A DNA stretch of 64,000 nucleotides, from the NCBI GenBank assembly GCA_050955045.1, contig JBPBQV010000031.1, forward strand, positions 62,001 through 126,000, written 5' to 3'. The stretch is from Mucilaginibacter_A sp050955045 (GTDB lineage: Bacteria; Bacteroidota; Bacteroidia; Sphingobacteriales; Sphingobacteriaceae). The notes under the pieces are model-generated. The model worked only from the letters and a program-made list of their open reading frames with translations. It was not told where the DNA came from and did not search any database. Shown here in pieces: positions 9,893 through 20,062 of this stretch. Numbering within the stretch: the stretch's first letter is position 1; each line of letters starts with the position of its first letter. The translations under genes were made by a program, and so were the position numbers.

Positions 9893-10615
9893 TTAATTAA
9901 TTTTAAACTGATAAACCCCAGAATCGGAAGTGTTGCCTTTAACATCTTTGGTTACAATTTTCCAATAATAAATCGTGTTAGCTGCTACATTAATAGCTAA
10001 GCTTTGGCTATCCGGTTTATTGTTAGCAACAAAAGTTGGTGAAGCACTTTTACCAACATAAACATCATAACTGGCAATATCATTATCTGCATCACTACCA
10101 CTCCATGTTAGCGTAATATTACTTGTAGTATTTATTACTTGCCCCATTGCAGGAAAAGTAAGCGTTGCAGGAAAAGGCGCATAATATATTTGCCCTTCTC
10201 CGGAGTTATAAAACTTCCAGGAATTGCTGATTGCAGTAGTTGTGCTTTTGGATGATTTTGAAGTTACCGTCCACGAAAAAGCAGTTGCTCTGGGGATTGT
10301 TATTTTTAGTTCTGATTTACTGCTTGTATAATCGGAAACGGTACCGGTAATCAGATTTTTAAGGGTTAACACGTAATTATTTGCATTAGCAGCATTACTC
10401 CAATCAAAACGAACAGTACTTTCTGCTGATGTTTGATTTTCGCCACTTGCACAAACTTCATTTTGTGCCGGTAAAAGAAGTACTGCTTTTGCCGGAGGTA
10501 AAGCGGCTTCGGGTGTTGGCAAAGTTTCAGTTCCACTGTTTTTACATGAAAACAGCACACTTGTTATCAAGCCCAAAACAATCAGCTTATGTTTATTTAA
10601 TTGATGCTTCCTCAT
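9893..10615 (-). CDS. Lipoprotein with fibronectin type III-like domain
   Basis: 240 residues. The N terminus has a short hydrophobic stretch ending in VLFSC, a good lipobox, so the mature protein should be lipid-anchored. The body is a beta-sandwich pattern, and the C-terminal half (LTWSGSDADNDIASYDVYVG, then YYWKIVTKDVKGN) is typical of Fn3-type domains in Bacteroidota surface proteins. Its ATG overlaps the stop of the giant T9SS protein gene by four bases, so the two are probably translated together. This suggests a surface partner or accessory lipoprotein for that adhesin-like protein. The actual function is unknown. Confidence 0.75.
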   Translation of the reverse strand: MRKHQLNKHKLIVLGLITSVLFSCKNSGTETLPTPEAALPPAKAVLLLPAQNEVCASGENQTSAESTVRFDWSNAANANNYVLTLKNLITGTVSDYTSSKSELKITIPRATAFSWTVTSKSSKSTTTAISNSWKFYNSGEGQIYYAPFPATLTFPAMGQVINTTSNITLTWSGSDADNDIASYDVYVGKSASPTFVANNKPDSQSLAINVAANTIYYWKIVTKDVKGNTSDSGVYQFKIN

Positions 10616-13600
10616 TTTTTGATAATCTTAATATTTGTTTCTGATTGATCCAGTACAAGTTTAAGCACATAACTTCCCGGTGAAAGAGTGGAAAGATCAA
10701 ACGAGCAAATTCCTTGGCTGACGCTGGTTTTACCGCTGTAAACCAATCTGCCTTGCATGTTATAAACTTCTCCTGTTGCTGATGACGAATGATCATTAAC
10801 AAGCGATAAAGACAACCTGTTTTCAAAAGGATTTGGATAAGCTGTTATTTTAACCGGCAGTTCTATTGTTTTTTCATAAACTCCCTGGCAAACATTGGCT
10901 GTAGTTACGCTTAAAGTGTTTTTTCCGGCTGCAAGCGGAAGAGATATTGAGCTTTTTGTAGTGGTATAAGAAGTGCCGTTAAGGTTGATGTTATACAAAC
11001 TGCTACCTGACAGATTTAAGCTAAGTGTAGCAGATGTAGGGTTAACTACCGGATAAACAGAAAGGTCTTTAGGTGCTGTTACGGTAACATCAAAACATTG
11101 CTTAAATGCAGGATAAGCTGCAATGGTAATACAAACAGAATAAGTGCCGGCAGGCAGGTTTTTAACAGACAATTTTCCGGTGAAAGGATAAGTCATGCTT
11201 GTTCCTGCAGATACAATCGCTGCTGTATAATTAAGATTGCTTAGGGCAGTAATATTAATTTCGCCATTACTGCTGTTCTTGCAGCTTTCGCCCGTTGCAC
11301 TGATGGTAAAGTTATTGGATGGAAGTGTAAAAATGACCTGTATATCCTGACTGACAGAAGCAGCAGGAAGATAATTAACATTTCCTGCCTGACTTGCCGT
11401 TATCGTACTGCTTCCAGCTCCCACAACATGTAATTTGCCGTTTACTACCGCAAGTACATTTGGATTACTGCTTGTATAATTAACTGGTAAACCAGAAGAT
11501 GACACAGCACCCGGATTAAAATCGGCATCACCATAAGCCTTTGCCGGAACGGTTGCAAAAGTTATGGCTTGCGAAGCCTGTGTTACAGTTAATGTTCCGG
11601 GAACGTAAATAAAACTGTAGTTAGCTGCATCAGCACCTGATGGTGTTATCGGATAAGTGCCTGCATCGGAAGTTGTTGTTGCTGTAGTACTTATGGCAAC
11701 CTGTGCAGTTAATACAGTTGATGTTTCTCCATTTAAAAATCCTGCATAAGCAACCGTTAAAGCAGGGTTAGCAGAACTATAAGTTTTAGTTTGATTGTTT
11801 GCTGTTATCGTTAACGATGCTTTGTTTACCGTTAAAATTTGGGTAACGGAAGTTGCTGTGCTATAATTTCCATCTCCTGCTTGAGAAGCAGTAATATCTG
11901 CTGTACCAGCTGAAAGGATATGAACCATCCCTGCAGCACTAACAGTGGCAACTGCAGGATTACTGCTGGTGTAAGTAACAGACAAACCAGAAGATGACTT
12001 AGCAATTAAAGTAAAATCTGCGTCACCATAAGTTTTAGATGGAAGTGCGTCAAAAGTAATGTTCTGGTTGCTTTGTCCGATAGTTAAGGTGCCATTTACA
12101 TAAGTAATATTATAGTTAGAACTTGCTGCTCCTTCAACGAGAATAGGATAAGTACCAGCGGCAGACGTGGCCGTTGCCGTAGTACTTACAGTTGGCTTCG
12201 TAGTTAAGCTATCTTGGATATCACCATTAACAAAACCATTATAACTAACCGTTAAAGCAGGATTAACTGCGCTGTAAGTTTTAGTTTGATTATCTGCTGT
12301 TATGATTAATGATGCTTTGTTTACCATTAAAGTTTGGGTAACATCAGTTGCTGCTAAAAAGCTATTATTTACTACTTGTGAAGCCGTGATAGTTGCTGTT
12401 CCGGCACTTACTATATGGACTTTACCATTTACAACGGATGCTACAGCCGTATTGCTACTACTGTAAATAATTGGGATCGTACTATTATCACTTGTTGCAA
12501 CAATCGTAAAATCTGCATCACCATAAGCTTTTGCCGGAAGTGTTGCAAAGGTAATTGTTTGAACAGCTTTAGTACGGTTTACAGTTAAAGTATAAGTTTT
12601 TTGAGTTGTACCATTCTGAGCTGTTACAACTGCTTTTATTTCGTTGGAACCAATAGTTAATGGTATTGCAGCTGAGGCAGTACCTGAAGATACTGCTGCA
12701 CCATTGACAGTTACGCTTGCAGTTGCATCTGCAAGCGTTGGGGTTACTTGAAGGTTACTGGTTAAATTATCAACGTTTACTGTATAAGCGGTTGAATCCG
12801 GTGTAAACGTAGGGCTTAAAGTTCCTGCACTTAAAGCAAGATTAGCAAGACGCGGATTTGTTGATACCGGAGATGAGGAGCCATAATATTTAACAAAAAC
12901 GCCTCGTGAATCGTAAGCAACATAAACGTTGTTATTATTAATGGCAACTGATGGGTGGTTGGCCTCGTCTGCTGAAAATCCAGCTACACCTCCAACTGCC
13001 GTCCAACTACTACCATCGAATTTCATCACCGTTGCTTTATCATCATTAGCATTATCCTGATAACTTACATATGGCACATCGCCATTGAAAATTAGCGAAG
13101 TGTAAGTAGCTGATCCTGCTGAAAAACCTCCTCCTACTGGTAGCCAGTCCTTACCATCAAACTTTTTCACAGTAGCTTTACCACTATTACTACCATCAGC
13201 ATAAGCTAAATAAGGAGTACCGTTATTAAACGCAATTGACGTATAACTGGCTGCACCAGTAGTAAACCCGGCTGTACCTACTGTTAACCAGCTTCCGCCT
13301 TCAAACTTCATCACTGTTGCTTTTCCGCCTGTGTAACCGTAGCGATAATCCATGTAAGCAACATACGGCACATCACCGTTAAAAGCAAGCGAGATATAAT
13401 CTGCTTCTAATGTAGATGAATTCCCTGAAAAGCCTGGCCAGCCTACAACTTCCCAACCGTTGTTCACAAACTTCATAACGGTAACCTTGTTCCCGAAAGC
13501 TCCATCCCTGTAAGCAACATACGGAATTCCATTTTTAATTACTATAGATACATAATCTACCGACCCCACAGAAAAACCTGGAGATCCAACCGTTACCCAA

Positions 13601-16600
13601 TTACTACCATCAAATCTCATCACCGTAACTTTATTACTGTTTGATATATCTCTATATGCAACATAAGGCGTCGTATTATTAAAAGCCAGCGAAGTATAAT
13701 AAGTTTCTCCTGCTGTAAACCCTAATTTTCCTACTACTGTCCACTTACCTGCAGTAAATTTAGCAACACTTGTTTTATAGTTATTTCCGAAGTCTTGATA
13801 AGCAACATACGGTGTACTGCCATTAAAAGCTAATGATGTACTAATGGAATAGCCCTTAGTAAAGCTTGGAGTACCTACAGTTTGCCAACTACTACCAGTA
13901 TATTTCTTCACTGTAGCTTTACCGGCATTACCAGAATCGTTATATGCTATATAAGGAATACTTCCACTAAATGAAATTGAAGTAAAACTCGCTTGATCTG
14001 CTGAAAAATCTTCTCCTAATTGCTGCCAACTATCACCATTAAGCATCATAACGGTGGCTTTAACATTATTTCCACCATCTGTGTAGATTACAACCGGTTT
14101 ATCACCGTTAAAAACAAGTGAAAGATAACCTGCATCCCCTTTTGAAAAGCCTGTATTTCCTACAGCAACCCAGTTTGTACCATCGAATTTCATAACGGTA
14201 GCTTTATTGCCGTTACTTCCATCTGCATAAGCTATAAAAGGTGTATTACCATTAAATGCAAGCGAAGTGGAAGCAACCTCTCCCACTGAAAAACCAGGTG
14301 CTCCAACATTTATCCAATTGCTCCCATCAAATTTCATAACATTAGCCTTGTTACCATTAGCAACGTCATAATAAGACACATAAGGTGTATTGCCATTAAA
14401 AGCGAGAGCTAAGGAGTAGCTTCCGCCGGTTGAAAATCCAGGTGTTCCTACTCTAATCCAATTACTGCCATCAAATTTCATTACCGTTGCTTTACCACTA
14501 CTATAACCCCAGTTATAATCAGCAAATGCCACGTAAGGTATTCCACTATTAAAAGCAAGAGAGATAAACCCTCCTGTACCTGCAGACAAATCTCCCGAAA
14601 AACCTAATGGTCCTACCGGTTCCCAATTGCTGCCATTAAATTTCATCACTGTCGGTTCATTATTATTTCCCGCATCATAATATGCCACATAAGGAGTAGT
14701 ACCGTTAAATGCCAGGGAAATGGAATTGGCTACACCCGCCGAAAAGCCTGGCTTTCCTACTGGCACCCAACTATTTCCATTAAATTTTTTTATTGTAATC
14801 TTACTATTTTGATGGCCGTAATCAGCATAAGCAACGTAAGGAGTTCCGTTAGCATCTGTAACAATATGTAAATTATTGATTAAATTGGTAGAAGGCTGAT
14901 TATTATCATCCGGGCCAAGTGGTAGCCAGGATTGTGCCTGTACAGGCGGTTGTAAAACAGGGTTTACTGTTAGTATTTGCACAACATCTGCTACTGCCAG
15001 ATAACTTGCATTTCCTGCCTGGAAGGCTGTAATATTTGTTGTTCCTGTAGCAAGGATGTGGATGGTACCAGCAGCACTAACGGTAGCAACAGCAGGATTA
15101 CTGTTTGTATAAGTAATTGGTAAACCAGACGAGGAGGTTGCAATAAGCGGAAAATCTGCATCTCCAAATATTTTTGCAGGAATTGTAGCAAAGCTTATTG
15201 TTTGCGGAGTTTTGGCTCGGTTTACTGTTACTGTATAAGTTTGAGTAGTAATACCATCCTGGGCAGTTACAATTGTTGTAATCGTATTACTACCAACCTT
15301 TAATGATATACTACCTGAGGCAATTTCTGAAGATACTGCTGTACCATTAACCGTTACCTTAGCATTGGCATCATTTATAGTTGGGGTTACCTTAATGATA
15401 CTGTCAGCACTACTGACATTTGCCCTATAAGAAATTGTATCAGCTGAGAATGCCGGATTTAAAGCTCCTGCACTCAAAGTTAGGTTAGCAAGCTTAGTGT
15501 TTGTACTTAATATAGGAGGTTCAACATAATATTTAACATAGGTTCCGGATGCTGTATTATATGCAACATAGATATTGTTATTATTTGCAATAATTTGTGT
15601 ACTAATAGCTGATCCTGCTGAAAAACCTGCTGTTCCTAATGTTATCCAACTGCTGCCATCAAACTTTTTTACTGTTGTTTTACTAGTTAGACTACCATCT
15701 ACATAAGACACATATGGTGTATTGCTATTGAAAGCAAGCGAGGTGGAATAAGCATTACTTGTTGAAAAGCCTGCGGCACCAACAGTTACCCAATTGCTGC
15801 CATTGAATTTCATTACTGTAGCTTTGCTACTGCTGTTTCCATCCTGAAAGGCTAAATAGGGTGTGTTACTATTAAAAGCAAGGGAATTGAAATAAGCTGT
15901 AAAAGCAGAAAACCTTTCTGGCCCTATCGTTACCCAGTCCCTCCCATCAAATTTTTTTACAGTAGCCTTACCAAACGTATTAGGTGTATAAGGAATAGGA
16001 GTATCCTGATAAGCTAAATATAAAGAATTACCGTTAAATGCAAGCGAGAGATAAGTTGCTGAACCAGTTGAAAAGCTTGCACTGCCTACTGTTACCCAAT
16101 TGTTACCATCATACTTTAAAACGGTTGCTTTGTTATTATTTTGCCCATCCACATAAGCAAGGTAGGGTACACTTTTATCGCAAACTAGTGAAATATAGTA
16201 ACCGTTTCCCACTGTAACGTTTAAAACACCTAGTGTTATCCAACTGCTACCGTCGAACATCATTACTGTAGGTTTGCTACTAACGGGATCAACATAAGCA
16301 ATATATGGCGTATTGCTGCTAAATGCAATTAAAGGAGTGGCAACTCCCGCTGAAAAACCTGCTGTACCTACTGTTATCCAATTGCTGCCATTAAACTTCT
16401 TTACTGTTGCTTTACCACCATTATTACTATCGCTGTAACTTACATAAGGCGTATCTCCATTAACTGCTAGCGAAGGGTATGCAGGACCATCTGATAAGCC
16501 TCCAACTCCAACTGCTGTCCAACTGTTTCCGTTCAACTTTTGTACCGTTGCCTTACCACTGTTACCCGCATCTGCATATACAACATAAGGTGTATTACCC

Positions 16601-17616
16601 GTAATAGCAAGTGAGATATAGGAAGCGGCTCCTGCTGAAATACTCGGGCCACCAATTGTAACCCAGTTACTTCCATTAAACATCATTACTGCAGCTTTAC
16701 CCACATTACCAATTACATAAGCAACATAAGGTGTACTTCCGCTAAAAGCTAAAGAATAATCATACGTTATACTTGTCGTAAATCCTGCAGTACCAACTGT
16801 TATCCAGTCAGTTCCGTTAAACTGCTTTACGGTAGCTTTACCACTACTTGCACCGTCCCCATATACGATATAAGGTGTACTATTATTAAAAGTAAGTTTA
16901 GGGATTAAGGCTTGTCCAGCTGAAAACCCTACTGCTCCAACTGTTAACCAATCTGTTCCATTAAATTGCTTTACAGTGGCTCGATTACTATTACCGGGAT
17001 CTGTATAAGCTACATATGGTATATTGCCATTAACAGCAAATGAAATATAAGGTACGGACCTCGAAAGAGAACCCGGTGAATTTCCTACTGTTGCCCAGCT
17101 ACCGTTATTAAACCTCATTACAACAGCTTTGCTATTTTCGTAATCAAAATAGGCTATATACGGTGTAGTGCCAATAAAAGCAAGTGAAATTGATTTCGTT
17201 AAACCTGCTGAAAAGCCGCTGGAGCCGACATTTACCCAATTGCTACCATCAAATTTCATAACAGTAGCTTTACCATTTTTAGGTACATCCGAATAAGTTA
17301 TATAAGGTGTAGTACCATTGAAAGCGAGAGAAATTTCCATTGCCTGTCCCGCTGAAAAACCAATCGAACCTACTGTTGTCCAGTTATTACCATCAAACTT
17401 CTTCACTGTAGCTTTACCGCTATTGCTACCATCCGAGTAGGCAACATATGGAACGCCATCGGGATCTGTTACGATATTTGTATAAGTAACTGCACCATCA
17501 GACAGTTGATTATTATCATCCGGGCCAAGCGGCAACCAGGATTGTGCCTGTATTTTTCCTGCAAAAAACAACAAAAGCAGTAAAACAGAAAATAATCTAA
17601 GTAAATTTTTAACCAT
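10612..17616 (-). CDS. Giant secreted T9SS repeat protein, adhesin-like
   Basis: 2334 residues. Signal peptide 1-24 ends at IQAQ. Residues about 25-705 carry about 14 repeats of roughly 45 residues (PYVAYxDxxNSGKATVKKF, then a W-x-TVG-x-GFSAG segment; the last repeat is partial), resembling beta-propeller blades. A cadherin-like beta-sandwich and an Ig-like domain follow. At about 894 the mature N terminus QSWLPLGPDDNN reappears and a second block of about 14 repeats runs to about 1580, again followed by a cadherin-like domain, then several Ig-like/MBG-type domains (1690-2100) and a region with two Cys-containing beta domains. Residues about 2258-2334 (AYPNPFENRLSL ... GSYVLKL ... IIKK) are a Por/type IX C-terminal sorting domain, directing surface export. 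It lacks any exact copy of the dispersed motif. Binding partner unknown. Confidence 0.88.
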   Translation of the reverse strand: MVKNLLRLFSVLLLLLFFAGKIQAQSWLPLGPDDNNQLSDGAVTYTNIVTDPDGVPYVAYSDGSNSGKATVKKFDGNNWTTVGSIGFSAGQAMEISLAFNGTTPYITYSDVPKNGKATVMKFDGSNWVNVGSSGFSAGLTKSISLAFIGTTPYIAYFDYENSKAVVMRFNNGSWATVGNSPGSLSRSVPYISFAVNGNIPYVAYTDPGNSNRATVKQFNGTDWLTVGAVGFSAGQALIPKLTFNNSTPYIVYGDGASSGKATVKQFNGTDWITVGTAGFTTSITYDYSLAFSGSTPYVAYVIGNVGKAAVMMFNGSNWVTIGGPSISAGAASYISLAITGNTPYVVYADAGNSGKATVQKLNGNSWTAVGVGGLSDGPAYPSLAVNGDTPYVSYSDSNNGGKATVKKFNGSNWITVGTAGFSAGVATPLIAFSSNTPYIAYVDPVSSKPTVMMFDGSSWITLGVLNVTVGNGYYISLVCDKSVPYLAYVDGQNNNKATVLKYDGNNWVTVGSASFSTGSATYLSLAFNGNSLYLAYQDTPIPYTPNTFGKATVKKFDGRDWVTIGPERFSAFTAYFNSLAFNSNTPYLAFQDGNSSSKATVMKFNGSNWVTVGAAGFSTSNAYSTSLAFNSNTPYVSYVDGSLTSKTTVKKFDGSSWITLGTAGFSAGSAISTQIIANNNNIYVAYNTASGTYVKYYVEPPILSTNTKLANLTLSAGALNPAFSADTISYRANVSSADSIIKVTPTINDANAKVTVNGTAVSSEIASGSISLKVGSNTITTIVTAQDGITTQTYTVTVNRAKTPQTISFATIPAKIFGDADFPLIATSSSGLPITYTNSNPAVATVSAAGTIHILATGTTNITAFQAGNASYLAVADVVQILTVNPVLQPPVQAQSWLPLGPDDNNQPSTNLINNLHIVTDANGTPYVAYADYGHQNSKITIKKFNGNSWVPVGKPGFSAGVANSISLAFNGTTPYVAYYDAGNNNEPTVMKFNGSNWEPVGPLGFSGDLSAGTGGFISLAFNSGIPYVAFADYNWGYSSGKATVMKFDGSNWIRVGTPGFSTGGSYSLALAFNGNTPYVSYYDVANGNKANVMKFDGSNWINVGAPGFSVGEVASTSLAFNGNTPFIAYADGSNGNKATVMKFDGTNWVAVGNTGFSKGDAGYLSLVFNGDKPVVIYTDGGNNVKATVMMLNGDSWQQLGEDFSADQASFTSISFSGSIPYIAYNDSGNAGKATVKKYTGSSWQTVGTPSFTKGYSISTSLAFNGSTPYVAYQDFGNNYKTSVAKFTAGKWTVVGKLGFTAGETYYTSLAFNNTTPYVAYRDISNSNKVTVMRFDGSNWVTVGSPGFSVGSVDYVSIVIKNGIPYVAYRDGAFGNKVTVMKFVNNGWEVVGWPGFSGNSSTLEADYISLAFNGDVPYVAYMDYRYGYTGGKATVMKFEGGSWLTVGTAGFTTGAASYTSIAFNNGTPYLAYADGSNSGKATVKKFDGKDWLPVGGGFSAGSATYTSLIFNGDVPYVSYQDNANDDKATVMKFDGSSWTAVGGVAGFSADEANHPSVAINNNNVYVAYDSRGVFVKYYGSSSPVSTNPRLANLALSAGTLSPTFTPDSTAYTVNVDNLTSNLQVTPTLADATASVTVNGAAVSSGTASAAIPLTIGSNEIKAVVTAQNGTTQKTYTLTVNRTKAVQTITFATLPAKAYGDADFTIVATSDNSTIPIIYSSSNTAVASVVNGKVHIVSAGTATITASQVVNNSFLAATDVTQTLMVNKASLIITADNQTKTYSAVNPALTVSYNGFVNGDIQDSLTTKPTVSTTATATSAAGTYPILVEGAASSNYNITYVNGTLTIGQSNQNITFDALPSKTYGDADFTLIAKSSSGLSVTYTSSNPAVATVSAAGMVHILSAGTADITASQAGDGNYSTATSVTQILTVNKASLTITANNQTKTYSSANPALTVAYAGFLNGETSTVLTAQVAISTTATTTSDAGTYPITPSGADAANYSFIYVPGTLTVTQASQAITFATVPAKAYGDADFNPGAVSSSGLPVNYTSSNPNVLAVVNGKLHVVGAGSSTITASQAGNVNYLPAASVSQDIQVIFTLPSNNFTISATGESCKNSSNGEINITALSNLNYTAAIVSAGTSMTYPFTGKLSVKNLPAGTYSVCITIAAYPAFKQCFDVTVTAPKDLSVYPVVNPTSATLSLNLSGSSLYNINLNGTSYTTTKSSISLPLAAGKNTLSVTTANVCQGVYEKTIELPVKITAYPNPFENRLSLSLVNDHSSSATGEVYNMQGRLVYSGKTSVSQGICSFDLSTLSPGSYVLKLVLDQSETNIKIIKK

Positions 17617-17627
17617 ATTTTTTCTAT

Positions 17628-17642
17628 TATAAAAACAGTATC
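17628..17642. repeat. Dispersed motif copy (ACAG type)
   Basis: TATAAAAACAGTATC lies just upstream of the start codon of the giant T9SS gene. The 333-base gap 17617-17949 holds this copy and a perfect one at 17898-17912; nothing else was recognised there. Confidence 0.7.
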
Positions 17643-17897
17643 CAGTATTTGTAGAGCCTCTTTAGGCAATAAAAAAAATCAATTACATCAAATGCAAGTA
17701 GCTTTAAAAAAGAAGCAATTAAGTTGAAGCAGTTATTATTTTATTTAAAACGTTAGAGGGCTTTAGGCTATTTGAACAGGAAAAAGCATAATTTTATCCA
17801 CGCCTAAACATAGATATATCCTAGGAATTATCATAGTGCTTATCTAAGTTGTTAAAAATTACTGTTGTTTTAACAATGAGCATCAGGGTTTTAAGCC

Positions 17898-17912
17898 GAT
17901 AAAAACAGCATC
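17898..17912. repeat. Perfect dispersed motif copy (ACAG type)
   Basis: GATAAAAACAGCATC is an exact consensus copy, 37 bases past the end of the TIGR03915-type gene. No inverted partner lies nearby. Confidence 0.75.
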
Positions 17913-17949
17913 AACAAAAAACTTATAGCTTCTAAAGCTAATTTTCCTG

Positions 17950-18711
17950 TTAAAATTTCTCTGTCAAATGTTTCCAATACCGTTTAGGCACGTGCTGTAA
18001 ATGGAGTTTGGTATTCTTTCGTGCCGGAATGTTAACGTGTTTAAAATAATCTTTCCACAAGGCCTGATACAACATTTCATCTTCCGAATAAGAGGAAATA
18101 ATGGTTTTACCGTATTGCGTTCCCGAAGCAAAATCCAGCTGCACAAATTCTGCCTGATTTAGATCGTAATAGATGCCGTAAGCTCTGCGAATATCGTAAA
18201 TCAGCCATTTCTGATCGGCATAACGGCGTTTAAAATGAGGCAAAATCAGCGGTAAAACGTTATAATCAGGCTCTACAGAAGCATAAAAAATTCCGTCTGC
18301 CATTTTTTGAAATCGTACAAAAGCTTCCATCCGGTGCTTTTCGCGCCGAACCATTTTAATCACATCTGCAACACGTATCACAAACTTATTGCTAAAATCA
18401 TTCTCTACAGCTTCATTACTGCTAAAAGCGTATCGGATAAAACCAAGCAAATTATCTTCTTCGCCCGCAATTTCTGATAAATGCGCCGCATATAAACGTT
18501 GCACGCCTGCAGCCGAAAGCTTCTGCGTTAAACCTTTTAAAACGCGGCTGGCTTTGGCCGGATCAGACACGATGCTTCTTTTAGCATCAAAAAAACTTTG
18601 TTGCGTTACGCCTTCCCTGAAAATTTTTACCAGATCAAGCTTGTGTTCATAAACCTCGAAAACAATAGTCAGCAAACCTTCAAACGTGCCATCATAAACC
18701 AAATTAATCAT
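17950..18711 (-). CDS. TIGR03915-type putative DNA metabolism/repair protein
   Basis: 253 residues. The sequence starts with LVYDGTFEGLLTIVFEVYEHK and contains KRRYADQKWLIYDIRRAYGIYYD, both hallmarks of the conserved protein that accompanies the radical-SAM protein encoded just upstream. In other bacteria this family occurs beside, or fused to, a uracil-DNA-glycosylase-like domain; that domain is absent here. The start codon lies one base after the stop of the radical-SAM gene, so the two form an operon. A role in DNA modification or repair is inferred from the family context, not from catalytic residues. Confidence 0.8.
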   Translation of the reverse strand: MINLVYDGTFEGLLTIVFEVYEHKLDLVKIFREGVTQQSFFDAKRSIVSDPAKASRVLKGLTQKLSAAGVQRLYAAHLSEIAGEEDNLLGFIRYAFSSNEAVENDFSNKFVIRVADVIKMVRREKHRMEAFVRFQKMADGIFYASVEPDYNVLPLILPHFKRRYADQKWLIYDIRRAYGIYYDLNQAEFVQLDFASGTQYGKTIISSYSEDEMLYQALWKDYFKHVNIPARKNTKLHLQHVPKRYWKHLTEKF

Positions 18712-18712
18712 G

Positions 18713-19969
18713 TTAAAAAAGGCTTAGCTGGTTAGGTTTTTGTTTGAGATATTTACTTTGCGATTCGGCCAGAATAAATTGCTTGATTTTAGTGCCCGAA
18801 AGTTCCCGACGCTCAAAATCCCGACTATCGCAAGTGATAAAATAACGCGCGCGGTTTACGGCAATTCCCATCGCTTTAAGATGTTCCCAGTTTAGCTTTC
18901 CAAATTTCCGTCCGCTTACAATTTTTTGTGCCGATTGCAAACCGATTCCCGGCACACGCAAAATCAGCTGTAAATCAGCTTTGTTAATATCGATTGGAAA
19001 GTGCTGCAAATTTCGAATGGCCCAACTTAGTTTTGGGTCGATATCCAAATCTAGATGTGGGTTTTGCTGATCCACAATTTCCTGCACTTTGAAACCGTAA
19101 AACCGCATCAGCCAATCAGCCTGATATAATCGGTTTTCGCGCACCATTGGCACAGCTGTGCTTAAACCCGGCAAACGGTTATCATTACTAATCGGCACAT
19201 ATCCAGAATAATAAACCCGTTTTAAGTTAAAGGATTTGTAAAAATGATTGGCTGTATATAAAATCTGCTGGTCGTTTTCTGGCGAGGCACCAATAACCAT
19301 TTGCGTACTTTGTCCGGCTGGCGCAAACAGCGGTGCCTTTTTGAACAGTGATTTTTCTTCTTTGCGGAGGATAATCTCGTTTTTGATAAAATTCATTGGT
19401 TTGATCATATCCTTCTGGTTTTTATCAGGAGCCAACAATTTTAATCCTGCTTCGGTTGGCAGTTCCAGGTTTACACTTAATCGATCGGCATATAAACCGG
19501 CCTCAGCCATTAATTCGTCACTTGCGCCGGGAATAGATTTTAAGTGAATATAACCGTTAAATTTGTGTTCTGTGCGCAGTTTTTTGGCGATACGAACCAA
19601 TCGTTCCATGGTATAATCGGCATCTTTAAAAATCCCGGAACTCAAAAATAAACCTTCAATATAATTACGGCGGTAAAAGTTCATTGTTAAATTCACCACT
19701 TCTTGCACGGTAAAAGCAGCACGCTTGATGTCGTTGCTTTTGCGTGAAACACAATACGCGCAATCAAAAATGCAATGGTTAGTGAGCAGGATTTTCAGCA
19801 GCGAAACACATCTTCCATCTTCTGTGTAAGTATGACAAATTCCGTTGCTGGCATCGCCTAAACCTTTGTTATCATTTTTGCGCTTGCTGCCGCTGGATGA
19901 GCAGGAAACATCGTACTTAGCGGCGTCGGCCAAAATGGAAAGCTTTTCACGAATTCGATCATCATTCAT
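18713..19969 (-). CDS. Putative DNA modification/repair radical SAM protein (TIGR03916 type)
   Basis: 418 residues. The radical-SAM cluster motif CIFDCAYC supplies Cys66, Cys70 and Cys73 (CX3CX2C) for a [4Fe-4S] cluster. Extra cysteines upstream (Cys23, Cys45, Cys54) may bind another metal. Near residue 330 the segment LILRVPGIGLQSAQKIV is a helix-hairpin-helix-like DNA-binding element. This combination matches the family named putative DNA modification/repair radical SAM protein; its substrate is not established. The next gene encodes its usual partner, TIGR03915. The start ATG at 19969 is followed by a short lysine- and serine-rich region typical of the family. Confidence 0.88.
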   Translation of the reverse strand: MNDDRIREKLSILADAAKYDVSCSSSGSKRKNDNKGLGDASNGICHTYTEDGRCVSLLKILLTNHCIFDCAYCVSRKSNDIKRAAFTVQEVVNLTMNFYRRNYIEGLFLSSGIFKDADYTMERLVRIAKKLRTEHKFNGYIHLKSIPGASDELMAEAGLYADRLSVNLELPTEAGLKLLAPDKNQKDMIKPMNFIKNEIILRKEEKSLFKKAPLFAPAGQSTQMVIGASPENDQQILYTANHFYKSFNLKRVYYSGYVPISNDNRLPGLSTAVPMVRENRLYQADWLMRFYGFKVQEIVDQQNPHLDLDIDPKLSWAIRNLQHFPIDINKADLQLILRVPGIGLQSAQKIVSGRKFGKLNWEHLKAMGIAVNRARYFITCDSRDFERRELSGTKIKQFILAESQSKYLKQKPNQLSLF

Positions 19970-20062
19970 ACGGCTAATATACTAATATTTTTAGTAATTT
20001 GTTTCATCAAAATCAAACAAAAGTTTTAAACATTTGGTTAATCATCCAAACAAAAAATAAAA

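Noticed and set aside
10612..17616. Reading the repeated DNA of the giant gene as a CRISPR array or tandem satellite
   Set aside because: The repeats are degenerate at DNA level, about 135 bases long, and keep a single open frame throughout.
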